In this document: one piece after another, positions 1-7,404 of the stretch
Layout of the letters: the number at the start of each line of letters is the position of its first letter
Position numbering within the stretch: the stretch's first letter is position 1
From: Saccharofermentans sp.
GTDB taxonomy: Bacteria > Bacillota > Clostridia > Saccharofermentanales > Saccharofermentanaceae
Direction: 5' to 3'
NCBI GenBank assembly: GCA_016292145.1
Contig: JAEFBA010000009.1
Span: forward strand, 1-52,344
Length of the DNA: 52,344 nucleotides
Made by a program: the position numbers and the translations under genes
The notes under the pieces: generated by a model
Told to the model about the DNA's origin: nothing
Database searches by the model: none
The model's input: the letters and a program-made list of their open reading frames with translations, nothing else

Positions 1-17
1 ACTTTTACTAAATCCAT
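1..17 (-). CDS. rplS: 50S ribosomal protein bL19, N-terminal fragment (cut by window edge)
   Basis: The reverse complement of the first bases reads Met-Asp-Leu-Val-Lys, the usual opening of clostridial bL19. It lies 77 bases downstream of the trmD stop, where rplS is expected. An in-frame ATG three codons earlier (base 26) would give MNNMDLVK. The GAGGAA ribosome site (27-32) sits directly against that ATG but about nine bases from the ATG at 17, so the inner start is preferred. Only five codons are visible, so the call rests on position and the short match. Confidence 0.7.
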
Positions 18-94
18 ATTGTTCATTTCCTCACTTTCCTGCAGATGTTCTTGCCTGGATAGTGGCAGAGGACCACCCTGATAACTGGAGAATT

Positions 95-835
95 TTAGCA
101 CATGCCTCTTTCAAAGGCAAGCATTTTTGCCCAATCACTTTCGGAAATGTCCAATTTGTCAAGCATATCGGGTCTGTTGTGCCATGTATCGACCAGCGCG
201 GCAATGCGGTTATAGTCCGCTATCGCTGCATCATTGCCGTTTTTAAGGACCTCAGGAACCTCATGCCCGTGCCATACCGGAGGCTTTGTATACTGAGGCG
301 CTTCGAGCATTCCGTCAGTATGTGACTCGTTGGTATAGGCCTCTTCATTAGGAAGAACGCCCGGTACCAACCTTGCAACGGCATCGATAACAACGATGGC
401 TGCTGTCTCTCCGCCTGTAAGCACATAGTCTCCGATCGAGATCTCCTCGTCGCAGATCTCATCGATCACACGGGCGTCGATCCCCTCGTAGTGTCCGCAT
501 ACGATAAGAAGATTCTCATATGAAGCGAGCTCGTGAGCCTTGACCTGGTTAAAGACCTGCCCCTTGGGCGACATATAGACCGTATGGGGCTTAACGCCTC
601 CGCAGAGTTCGACGGCCTTTTCGAAGGCTCCGAAAACAGGTTCCGGACGGATCATCATGCCGGTACCGCCGCCGTAGATCGTGTCATCCACGCGGCCGTA
701 GTTATTGGGCGCATAATCTCTCATCTGGATGCACTCCAATGAGATCGCGCCCTTGGCGATGCCCCTGCCGGTAATGCTCGTATTAAGATACGTGCTTACC
801 TGCTCGGGAAATAATGTCGCTACATAGAAGTTCAT
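95..835 (-). CDS. trmD: tRNA (guanine-N1)-methyltransferase TrmD
   Basis: TrmD transfers a methyl group from S-adenosylmethionine to N1 of G37 in tRNAs, which prevents frameshifting. The 246-residue length is typical. The trefoil-knot SAM site is seen as GHYEGID (114-120) and SIGDYVLTGGE (133-143). Arg155 in ARLVPGVL and Asp174 in HTDGMLEAP match the catalytic Arg154 and Asp169 of the E. coli enzyme. The ATG overlaps the TGA of the upstream TPM-domain gene (ATGA), suggesting translational coupling. rplS follows 77 bases downstream. The usual upstream partner rimM is displaced by about 2.2 kb. Confidence 0.97.
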   Translation of the reverse strand: MNFYVATLFPEQVSTYLNTSITGRGIAKGAISLECIQMRDYAPNNYGRVDDTIYGGGTGMMIRPEPVFGAFEKAVELCGGVKPHTVYMSPKGQVFNQVKAHELASYENLLIVCGHYEGIDARVIDEICDEEISIGDYVLTGGETAAIVVIDAVARLVPGVLPNEEAYTNESHTDGMLEAPQYTKPPVWHGHEVPEVLKNGNDAAIADYNRIAALVDTWHNRPDMLDKLDISESDWAKMLAFERGMC

Positions 836-2007
836 GTATCAGCCTGATCTCCGCTCGAAATAGTGACATTGCCGTACTGATCGACCTTGATCGCAGTACC
901 GCAGTAATCGCAGTAGCCGACGGTAGTCTTACGGATCTTTATGTTGCTTGCACCACAGTTAGGACAGTTGACGGCAACATACTGTGTCTCAAGATTATCC
1001 TCATACTTCTTGCGGTCGAAGTCGGTCTTCTTCTGATCTGCAACAGCCTTAGCCTGCTTAGCCTGCTCCTGAGCCTGCAATGTCTTCTGCTTTGCAACGG
1101 CGATCTTACGCTTCTTTACGATATTGGCCACGATGCAGATGCCGATGACAACGATGACAGCAACAGCTGCGATAATGCCCATCTGGCGGAATGAGAGCTG
1201 CTTCATCATGATGCGGTCACCGGCCTTTTCGAAGGCTGTTCCAAAGAACTGGCCTTCGTTCATCTCGCTGTCCGTGTAGTAGTAATCGATGAAGTCCAGA
1301 ACGATCTCTCTTGCCTGCTCATCCATTACCTGGGTCTCTGCGTCATAACCTGGCGTTACGGTGCAGATATATTCGCTCGAAGCATTAGGATACTCGCGGA
1401 AGATGATGATGACGTGACCTTCGTCATCTCCGAACATCTCCTTATACCTTTCTTCCCCGAGCTGCTCTACTGTCTCCTGATACTTATAGTTCTGGCCGTC
1501 TTCGCCCGTGATCCAGAGATAAGGCTGGACGCCGGTCTTCTCATAGAAATACTTAAGACCTTTAATAAGCGCATCCTCTTCACCTGTCTCATCGATCCAG
1601 TCGCCCCAGTCATCCTGATACCAAGTATCTATAGGATCGCACTTGGCTGAAGGAAGCGGCTCCCTGTTGGTAGTGGAACGCTCGATCAGGAAATAGTTTA
1701 CGAACGGAATATCAAGCTCTGTTCCTGTCCTCTGAGCCAGTGCAAATACAGCAACGCCTACAGCGAAGAAAATGAAGATCATTGAAACAAGCGTGCCAAA
1801 GCACCCGCTGCATCCGCTGCCGGAAGATCCGCCACCGGAAGATCCTCCGCCGTAACTGCCGTTCGAACGGTAGTTTCTGTTGCTTCTTGAGCTGTGTGAA
1901 TAAGATGATCTTGATGAATGATAAGACGAGCTGCTTGCATGATGTGTATGGCTGCTCGAATGATGTGAGCTGTGGTGTGAACCACCGCCTCCGCCGCCTC
2001 TTCCCAT
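832..2007 (-). CDS. TPM-domain-like membrane protein with His/Ser/Gly-rich N terminus and C-terminal zinc ribbon
   Basis: A 391-residue protein of unknown role. Residues 1-66 are low complexity (Gly, Ser, many His, some Tyr and Arg). A membrane segment lies at about 71-91. A globular part (about 140-265), with a predicted extracellular position, resembles TPM/YgcG-type domains. A second membrane segment lies at 276-296, then a charged helix (300-340) and a four-Cys zinc ribbon (Cys348, Cys351, Cys366, Cys369). Both termini should face the cytoplasm. The start has a good site (GGGGAGGT, about nine bases from ATG). Its stop codon overlaps the trmD start, so the two are probably co-transcribed. 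The His-rich end could bind metal, but it may simply be a flexible tail. Confidence 0.75.
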   Translation of the reverse strand: MGRGGGGGGSHHSSHHSSSHTHHASSSSYHSSRSSYSHSSRSNRNYRSNGSYGGGSSGGGSSGSGCSGCFGTLVSMIFIFFAVGVAVFALAQRTGTELDIPFVNYFLIERSTTNREPLPSAKCDPIDTWYQDDWGDWIDETGEEDALIKGLKYFYEKTGVQPYLWITGEDGQNYKYQETVEQLGEERYKEMFGDDEGHVIIIFREYPNASSEYICTVTPGYDAETQVMDEQAREIVLDFIDYYYTDSEMNEGQFFGTAFEKAGDRIMMKQLSFRQMGIIAAVAVIVVIGICIVANIVKKRKIAVAKQKTLQAQEQAKQAKAVADQKKTDFDRKKYEDNLETQYVAVNCPNCGASNIKIRKTTVGYCDYCGTAIKVDQYGNVTISSGDQADT

Positions 2008-2056
2008 AATATGTACCTCCCCTAAATACTGCGTTACGCAGCTTACTCCAAATGAG

Positions 2057-2085
2057 ATAATATCATAATCTAGGGCTATTTTCGA
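2057..2085 (-). promoter_or_regulatory. Candidate promoter for the TPM gene and trmD
   Basis: On the minus strand TCGAAA (2080-2085) and TATTAT (2057-2062) are separated by 17 bases. This is a moderate match to the vegetative consensus. It lies 50-78 bases upstream of the TPM start codon. A short palindrome, CTGCG-TTA-CGCAG (2029-2041), lies in the resulting leader. Confidence 0.4.
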
Positions 2086-2229
2086 TTTACAAAAAACTTG
2101 ACGCCCACATTTTGTAAAACAGTGGTAAACTGTTTGCCTGCGTTTTGCCTTTGAAGCGATGCAGAATCTATTCTGAACTGAAATAAAATAAAGCCAATAA
2201 AATATATGGGAATGAAAGGACGGTCGCTT

Positions 2230-3072
2230 ATGAAAAAGATATCGAATACTTGGGGTGCGGCTATTATATCTGCCGCAACGCTGATGACCTTTACGGGATG
2301 CGCCTTTAAGCAGCCTGTTTATACTGCTGCAAGCACATCAGGAGATCCTTCCGCTATTACATCAGTTACAGCTGCAAGCACTTCCGGATCAGAATCCGGA
2401 GCAAATAAAGTCTATGCTTACAGTTCTCTTCTCGCATGCCTCGAAAACGTTGAATTAAAGGCTGAAAAGTACAACTGGATGAATATCGGCCATGAAGATT
2501 CCAACTGGCTCTTCCCGACGGAAAACACACCCTGCGCACTTGCAGACCTTACTGGTGACGGAATAGAAGAACTTATCGTCATGGAAGGCCTGGATAACTT
2601 AAGCGCTGTACTTGAAGTATATTCATATGATGAGTCAGAAAAGGATTCAAAGGTAATTCTTACCGTTGATTCTCTGAACATGCAGGCGGAAGCCGCTCGC
2701 GGCGTTGTCGTCGGAACAACAGCTGACGGAAAGCTTGTCATTATCGACTGCCCGAGAAACAAGGATGAATACATGACCTATACCGTATATTCTTTCGACG
2801 GCAAGGAACTTGTGCCTGTTGAATCGGCCGTTTATTTCGTGTCATATACAGACGACGCTTCCAACTCTTACAAGAATTACAAGGTAAACGACAACGGAGT
2901 ATCCGAGCAGGACTTCAATGCCAAAGCAGAGGAGATAATAAGCTCCATAGACAGTCTGTACCAGTATGCCTTTGTATGCGGAGACAGCTTAAAGACAAAG
3001 GTATCCTCACTGGATTCAAAGGCCATGAGCTACCAGGCTATGCACGAGTATCTTAAGGGAAAGGTAAATTAA
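2230..3072 (+). CDS. Secreted lipoprotein of unknown function
   Basis: A 280-residue lipoprotein: basic MKK start, hydrophobic stretch, then a TFTGC lipobox with Cys24 as the predicted lipid site. A Ser/Thr/Ala-rich linker (about 30-58) tethers the mature domain. DLTGDGIEEL near residue 108 resembles the calcium-binding loops of FG-GAP/EF-hand-like repeats. No family was recognised beyond that. An upstream in-frame ATG at 2206 exists, but AAAGGA lies nine bases before the ATG at 2230 and only that start opens directly into a signal peptide. The gene converges on rimM with three bases between stop codons. It is one of only two plus-strand protein genes in the window. Confidence 0.8.
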   Translation: MKKISNTWGAAIISAATLMTFTGCAFKQPVYTAASTSGDPSAITSVTAASTSGSESGANKVYAYSSLLACLENVELKAEKYNWMNIGHEDSNWLFPTENTPCALADLTGDGIEELIVMEGLDNLSAVLEVYSYDESEKDSKVILTVDSLNMQAEAARGVVVGTTADGKLVIIDCPRNKDEYMTYTVYSFDGKELVPVESAVYFVSYTDDASNSYKNYKVNDNGVSEQDFNAKAEEIISSIDSLYQYAFVCGDSLKTKVSSLDSKAMSYQAMHEYLKGKVN

Positions 3073-3075
3073 ATA

Positions 3076-3603
3076 TCAGTCGTATAATTCGTAGAGGCCA
3101 TCGGGCAGTCTGCACTTGATATAACCCGCCTCTATATCGACCTCATAACAATAGACTTTAACAAAGGGGAGCATGAGATTTTTCTTCTTATTCTCCCTTT
3201 TTATTTCGAGCGTGAACTGGGGACCTGTAGCAAAACAGTCGATTACGCTGCCCAGATCTCCCCTGTCATCGTCTATAACTTTAAGACCTTTAAGGTCAGT
3301 AATGAAATAGTTGTCCTTCTTGAGCTTTACGGCATTCTCCCTCTCAACGGCGATAAATCTTCCGCGCAGAAGCTCTGCCTTGTCTCTGTCAAGGACACCA
3401 TCAAGCTTGATAAGAACGTTTCCCCTGTCGAGTCTTGCAGATGCGCATGATGAAGCTTCGGGCTTCTCGAAGTTCTGCCCGCATATGAAACATTCCTTAA
3501 GCTTAAGGAAACGGCGCGGGTCGTCCGTTAAGGGGTAAACCTTAAGTTCCCCACGGACGCCGTGCGCGCCGGTAATCTTTCCAATAATGATGAGTTTATC
3601 CAA
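3076..3603 (-). CDS. rimM: 16S rRNA processing protein RimM
   Basis: RimM helps 30S subunits mature and binds ribosomal protein uS19. The 175-residue length is normal. The N-terminal beta-barrel begins with IIGKITGAHGVRGELKV (residues 5-21), a family hallmark. The C-terminal PRC-barrel is seen in ITDLKGLKVIDDD and in LPFVKVYCYEVD, where the acidic residue pair usual in this motif is less conserved. It starts five bases after khpA. In most Firmicutes trmD follows at once. Here a convergent lipoprotein gene and a TPM gene intervene. Confidence 0.95.
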   Translation of the reverse strand: MDKLIIIGKITGAHGVRGELKVYPLTDDPRRFLKLKECFICGQNFEKPEASSCASARLDRGNVLIKLDGVLDRDKAELLRGRFIAVERENAVKLKKDNYFITDLKGLKVIDDDRGDLGSVIDCFATGPQFTLEIKRENKKKNLMLPFVKVYCYEVDIEAGYIKCRLPDGLYELYD

Positions 3604-3608
3604 AAGAA

Positions 3609-3839
3609 TCAGCCTACAATATCGACTATTACACGCTTACCTTCTTTGAGGTACTTAGCCTTCATGATGGAACGGATAGCCTGAGCTCTCTTACCATTCT
3701 TGCCGATAATCTTTCCTGTATCTTCGGGAGCAACGGACAGCTCGAAAACAACAGTGTTTCCGCGCTCTGTCTTCTTTACGTTTACCTCATCGGGATTGCT
3801 GACAAGTTCCCTGGCGATATAAACCAATAAATCGTCCAT
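3609..3839 (-). CDS. khpA: KH-domain RNA-binding protein KhpA (YlqC family)
   Basis: A 76-residue single KH-domain protein. The core GKIIGKNGKRAQAIR lies at 42-56, with the RNA-binding GxxG loop as GKNG (46-49). KhpA proteins bind RNA, often with KhpB/Jag, and affect cell division and envelope growth in Gram-positives. The position between rpsP and rimM is the conserved Firmicute arrangement. It lies 44 bases downstream of rpsP and five bases before rimM. Confidence 0.93.
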   Translation of the reverse strand: MDDLLVYIARELVSNPDEVNVKKTERGNTVVFELSVAPEDTGKIIGKNGKRAQAIRSIMKAKYLKEGKRVIVDIVG

Positions 3840-3883
3840 ATAAAGCTCTCCTTCCTATTATTTAAGCATCAGCTGAAAGTTGA

Positions 3884-4126
3884 TCAGATGATACCCTGCT
3901 TCTTAAGAAGAGACTTTACTGTATCTGTGGGCTGAGCTCCGTTAGCGATCCACTTCTTAGCTGCCTCGCTGTCGATCTTAACGCTGTCTGTTTCCTTCAT
4001 AGGATCATAGAAACCGATCTCCTCGATGAAACGACCGTCTCTGGGATATCTGGAATCAGCAACAACTACACGATAGAAAGGTGCCTTCTTCTTACCCATT
4101 CTTCTTAAACGAATCTTTACTGCCAT
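3884..4126 (-). CDS. rpsP: 30S ribosomal protein bS16
   Basis: The 80-residue sequence starts [19 protein letters not shown], diagnostic for bS16, and contains [15 protein letters not shown] and the IGFYDP segment. An in-frame ATG at 4141 would add five residues. The GGAGG site lies eight bases before the ATG at 4126 and overlaps that earlier codon region, so 4126 is the start. It sits between ffh and khpA in the standard translation cluster. Confidence 0.97.
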   Translation of the reverse strand: MAVKIRLRRMGKKKAPFYRVVVADSRYPRDGRFIEEIGFYDPMKETDSVKIDSEAAKKWIANGAQPTDTVKSLLKKQGII

Positions 4127-4195
4127 TTTGTTTTCCTCCAAAAAATATTGTTTTTTGTTTTTATAATCTACGCCAAGTTAATGACGGGATCTACT

Positions 4196-5734
4196 TTATC
4201 TTCTGCCCTTGCGCTTCTTCTTGCGGTCGCGTCTTCCCGTGGGTACGAAAGGAGAATCATCAGCATCTTCCTTCGGCGCCCTGAAGCTTCCCAGGCCCTG
4301 CGGCATACCGGAACCTAAGCCAGCCATACCGCCCATATTACCGAGGCCTCCCATGCCGCCCATGTTGCCCATGCCGCCGCCCTTAAGGCCCATCTTAGCT
4401 GCCTGCTTCGCAAAGCCCTTAGGCATCTTGAAGCCGCCCTTGCCGTTTGAGAACTGCTTCATGATCTTAGCAGTCTGCTCATACTGTGTGATGAGCTTAT
4501 TTACGTCAGATACCTGAACGCCTGCACCTGCTGCAATTCTCTTTCTTCTGCTCGCATTAAGGATCGAAGGTGATCTTCTCTCCTTCTTGGTCATTGAAGT
4601 GATGATGGCCATCTGTCTGTCGACGATCTTATCGTCAAGCTCTTCATCACTGATCTTGCCTGCTGCGCCGGGCATCATGCCGACAAGATCTTTAAGCGAG
4701 CCCATCTTCTTCATCTGCGCGAACTGGTCATAAAGGTCATCGAGGTTGTAGCCGCTGCCCATCATGCGTTCCATGGTCTTGCGTGCTTCTTCCTCGTCGA
4801 TGTTAGCCTGAGCCTTCTCGATGAGGCTTACGACGTCACCCATGCCGAGGATCCTGTCAGCCATACGCTGAGGATAGAACTTCTCGATCGCATCTACCTT
4901 CTCGCCTGTACAGATGTACTTGATAGGCTTGCTCGTAAGCTTACGGATGGATAAAGCAGCACCGCCTCTGGCATCGCCGTCGAGCTTTGTCATGATGAAG
5001 CCGTCCATACCGATGTTCTGCTCGAAGAGCTGGGCGACATTTACGGCTTCCTGACCGATCATCGCGTCGACTACGAGGAGCTTCTCTGTAGGGTTAACGG
5101 CAGCAGCGATATCTCTGAGCTCTTCCATGAGCTCTTCATCTGCAACCGTACGTCCTGCAGTATCTATGATCAGGTAATTGCAAAGCATGTATCTTGCCTT
5201 GCCTTCACCGTCCTTTGCGATCTTAACGGCATCCTTCTCTTCAGGATCGATATAGCAGTCAACGCCTACCGCGTCACTTAAGACCTTGAGCTGCTGGGCA
5301 GCAGCGGGTCTGTGAACGTCGACGGAAACGACCATAGGCTTCTTGCCGTTCTCTTTTAAGAGCTTAGCGAGCTTTGCTGCAGTAGTTGTCTTACCTGCAC
5401 CCTGGAGACCGTAGAGGATAATGATATTAAATCCTGTATCGGAAACCTTGAGCTTCTCTTCGCCCTCTTCACCGCCTAAGAGTTCTGTCAAAGAATCTCT
5501 TACGATCTTTACTATCTGCTGGCCGGGCGTAAAGGACTCCTGAACATCAGCGCCCTTGCACTTCTCGGTCATGTCAGCTACGAATTCTTTAACAACGCCG
5601 TAGTTTACGTCTGCCTCGAGGAGAGCCATGCGGATCTCACGCATCATCTCCTTGATGTCGCTCTCGCTTACGCGGGCCTTGCCGCGCATCTTCGAGGTTA
5701 TATTCTGAAGCTTTTCAGATAAGCTCTCAAACAC
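4196..5734 (-). CDS. ffh: Signal recognition particle GTPase Ffh (SRP54)
   Basis: Ffh binds SRP RNA and signal sequences and, with FtsY, targets nascent membrane proteins. Domains in order: N helical bundle (1-100), G domain with GLQGAGKTT (109-117), VDVHRPAA (138-145, usually DTYRPAA), DTAGR (191-195) and TKLDGDARGG (249-258), then the M domain (about 325-435). The tail is unusually rich in repeated GGMGNMGG-type motifs (about 440-485) and ends in a Lys/Arg cluster, giving 512 residues, somewhat longer than the usual 440-460. It begins four bases after ylxM. Confidence 0.97.
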   Translation of the reverse strand: MFESLSEKLQNITSKMRGKARVSESDIKEMMREIRMALLEADVNYGVVKEFVADMTEKCKGADVQESFTPGQQIVKIVRDSLTELLGGEEGEEKLKVSDTGFNIIILYGLQGAGKTTTAAKLAKLLKENGKKPMVVSVDVHRPAAAQQLKVLSDAVGVDCYIDPEEKDAVKIAKDGEGKARYMLCNYLIIDTAGRTVADEELMEELRDIAAAVNPTEKLLVVDAMIGQEAVNVAQLFEQNIGMDGFIMTKLDGDARGGAALSIRKLTSKPIKYICTGEKVDAIEKFYPQRMADRILGMGDVVSLIEKAQANIDEEEARKTMERMMGSGYNLDDLYDQFAQMKKMGSLKDLVGMMPGAAGKISDEELDDKIVDRQMAIITSMTKKERRSPSILNASRRKRIAAGAGVQVSDVNKLITQYEQTAKIMKQFSNGKGGFKMPKGFAKQAAKMGLKGGGMGNMGGMGGLGNMGGMAGLGSGMPQGLGSFRAPKEDADDSPFVPTGRRDRKKKRKGRR

Positions 5735-5738
5735 GTTC

Positions 5739-6065
5739 TTACATTTCCTCTATCAATTCTTCAAGCTCTTTTGCAGCCTTATCGCTGTCACCGCTCTTAA
5801 TGTGCGCCAGAGCATTTTTTGCTTTTGCCTGCTGCTTCTCGAAAAGTGCGAGAAGCCCTAACTTCTCCTCATATTCCTCAAGCTGCTTCTCCGCCCTCTT
5901 GACAGTGTCGTGCACTCCCTGTCTTGAGATTCCCTCTGCTTCGGCGATCTCTGCCAAAGTCAGGTCATCGTTATAATAGCTCTCACAGGTGCGCCTCATC
6001 TTGGGCGTCAGGAGATTGCCGTAGAAATCGAGCAAAAGGTCTGTTCTTACTGACTTTTCACGCAT
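5739..6065 (-). CDS. ylxM: YlxM-like HTH protein, SRP operon
   Basis: A 108-residue protein with a sigma-70 region-4-like helix-turn-helix. LTLAEIAEAEGISRQGVHDT (about 34-53) is followed by a charged coiled-coil-like helix. YlxM proteins almost always precede ffh in Firmicutes and are linked to SRP assembly or regulation. Here it is the first gene of the cluster. It has an AGGAGG site 11 bases from the ATG and a near-consensus promoter 35 bases further upstream. It ends four bases before ffh. Confidence 0.93.
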   Translation of the reverse strand: MREKSVRTDLLLDFYGNLLTPKMRRTCESYYNDDLTLAEIAEAEGISRQGVHDTVKRAEKQLEEYEEKLGLLALFEKQQAKAKNALAHIKSGDSDKAAKELEELIEEM

Positions 6066-6099
6066 TTAAAGGCACGCCTCCTAAATTACAAGCCTGCAC

Positions 6100-6128
6100 A
6101 TAATAACAAAGCTTCATAGGCGTGTCAA
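6100..6128 (-). promoter_or_regulatory. Strong promoter of the ylxM-ffh-rpsP-khpA-rimM cluster
   Basis: On the minus strand a perfect TTGACA (6123-6128) and TATTAT (6100-6105) are separated by exactly 17 bases. It lies 35 bases upstream of the ylxM start. It is among the best sigma-70/SigA matches in the window, as expected for an abundant translation operon. Confidence 0.85.
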
Positions 6129-6170
6129 GTATTTTTACTTGTCAGATGCGTTAATTTATTATTTTATTCT

Positions 6171-6192
6171 AAGTGCGCGAAAAGCAGCACCT
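6171..6192 (-). terminator. Weak hairpin downstream of the Nudix gene
   Basis: Minus-strand GTGC-T-GC and GC-GCAC arms around a TTTTC loop give a short, bulged stem. It is followed by an A/T-rich run but not a clean T tract. It lies between the Nudix stop and the ylxM promoter, where a terminator is expected. The weak stem makes this tentative. Confidence 0.3.
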
Positions 6193-6218
6193 TCAGACTA
6201 TTCCTTGCAATATGCCGT

Positions 6219-6779
6219 TCAGGACTTAGCCCACCAGTAACAGAAAGCCTGTGTCCTTGCAGCAAGGTTTGTCTGCTTGAGAAGTTCTCTTACCTCTTCC
6301 TTGGTATACCAGCGTGCTTCGATCTCTTCCTCGTCGGAAGTGCTGGGAGCAAATTCGCCTTCAGCCTTGCCGATAACACAGCAACTCTTCTCGTTTGTTA
6401 TGCCGACGCCCGAGAAGCTCACAGGCAGGACTTCATCAATAGATACCAGCTTTAAGCCTGTCTCTTCCCAAAGTTCTCTTGCGGCTGCAACATCAGGCGT
6501 CTCGCCTTCATCGATAAGGCCTGCCGGGAAGTTAATGGCAAATCCTCCGACTGCCATCCGGTACTCTTTATTGAGAAGGAGACGCCCGCCGTCGGTGCTC
6601 GTGATGATGAGCACGACTGCATCACACTTTTCGCGCGCGATATCTTCAAGACCGGTAATATTCTTATCTCTTGAGACCATCTCATAGACCTTCTTATTGC
6701 CCAGATTGGTCTCGTATTCAGCGTTATAAGATGTTATAAAACGTCCTTCGTGGACTTTCTTTATGCCAATGAACTTCAT
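6219..6779 (-). CDS. Nudix hydrolase, probably ADP-ribose pyrophosphatase-like
   Basis: A 186-residue hydrolase of nucleoside diphosphates linked to another moiety. The Nudix box at 87-109 has the expected spacing: Gly87, Glu93, then RELWEETGL (101-109). The preceding NFPAGLID and upstream NKEYR fit the ADP-ribose pyrophosphatase/NudF-like branch. It overlaps the flavin reductase-like gene by four bases (ATGA type), so the two are coupled. Substrate is inferred only from family resemblance. Confidence 0.85.
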   Translation of the reverse strand: MKFIGIKKVHEGRFITSYNAEYETNLGNKKVYEMVSRDKNITGLEDIAREKCDAVVLIITSTDGGRLLLNKEYRMAVGGFAINFPAGLIDEGETPDVAAARELWEETGLKLVSIDEVLPVSFSGVGITNEKSCCVIGKAEGEFAPSTSDEEEIEARWYTKEEVRELLKQTNLAARTQAFCYWWAKS

Positions 6780-7399
6780 TTCTTCGCCTTCTTTGTATCT
6801 GTTCCCATTCTTCTCTTTATAACGTCTTCTTTTGCTACGGAATAGCCGAAGAAGCCGAGCTTCTCACCTAAGAGATAATATTCACCGTGATTATAAGCCA
6901 CAAGTCTTGCATTCTCCAGGCAGAGCTTACCGTTCCGGTCAAGAAGATAAGAATCAGCCGTAACGCTCTTGATCTCACCAATGAACATATCGTGTGAGCC
7001 GAGTTCTGTAACGCTCTTTACGACGCAGGAGATCGATACGGGTGCTTCCTTGATGGCATAAGCATACTCAAGACCCTCTGCCTTAACGGGTGTAAGGCCG
7101 CAGGACTTGAACTTGTCTTCGTTTTCGCCGCCTCTGACGCCGCAGTAATCGCAGGCCTTGCAGAGTGACTTTGAGACGAGGTTTACGACAAACTCACCGG
7201 TCTCAGAGATGAGCTTATGTGAATATCTTGATTTCCTGATGCTTACAGAGATCATCGGCGGCTCGGAATTGACCGTTCCTGCCCAGGCAGCGGTCATGAT
7301 GTTCGCCTTGCCTTCTTTGCTTCCTGATGAAACCATAACAACAGGTACGGGATTAAGGATAGTCGAAACCCCGACTGCTACTTTATCGTGTTTAGCCAC
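6776..7399 (-). CDS. Flavin reductase-like (flavoredoxin-type) FMN-binding protein
   Basis: A 207-residue protein of the flavin reductase-like, FMN-binding split-barrel family. Family features are the opening PVPVVMVSSGSKEGKANIMT, the AWAGTVNSEPPMISVSI stretch, SRYSHKLI, and FVVNL. Such proteins bind FMN and use NAD(P)H or serve as electron carriers in anaerobes. A CKACDYCGV segment with closely spaced cysteines is seen in many clostridial members. It starts five bases after the MGMT fusion gene and overlaps the Nudix gene by four bases. Confidence 0.85.
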   Translation of the reverse strand: MAKHDKVAVGVSTILNPVPVVMVSSGSKEGKANIMTAAWAGTVNSEPPMISVSIRKSRYSHKLISETGEFVVNLVSKSLCKACDYCGVRGGENEDKFKSCGLTPVKAEGLEYAYAIKEAPVSISCVVKSVTELGSHDMFIGEIKSVTADSYLLDRNGKLCLENARLVAYNHGEYYLLGEKLGFFGYSVAKEDVIKRRMGTDTKKAKK

Positions 7400-7404
7400 T
7401 AGTG

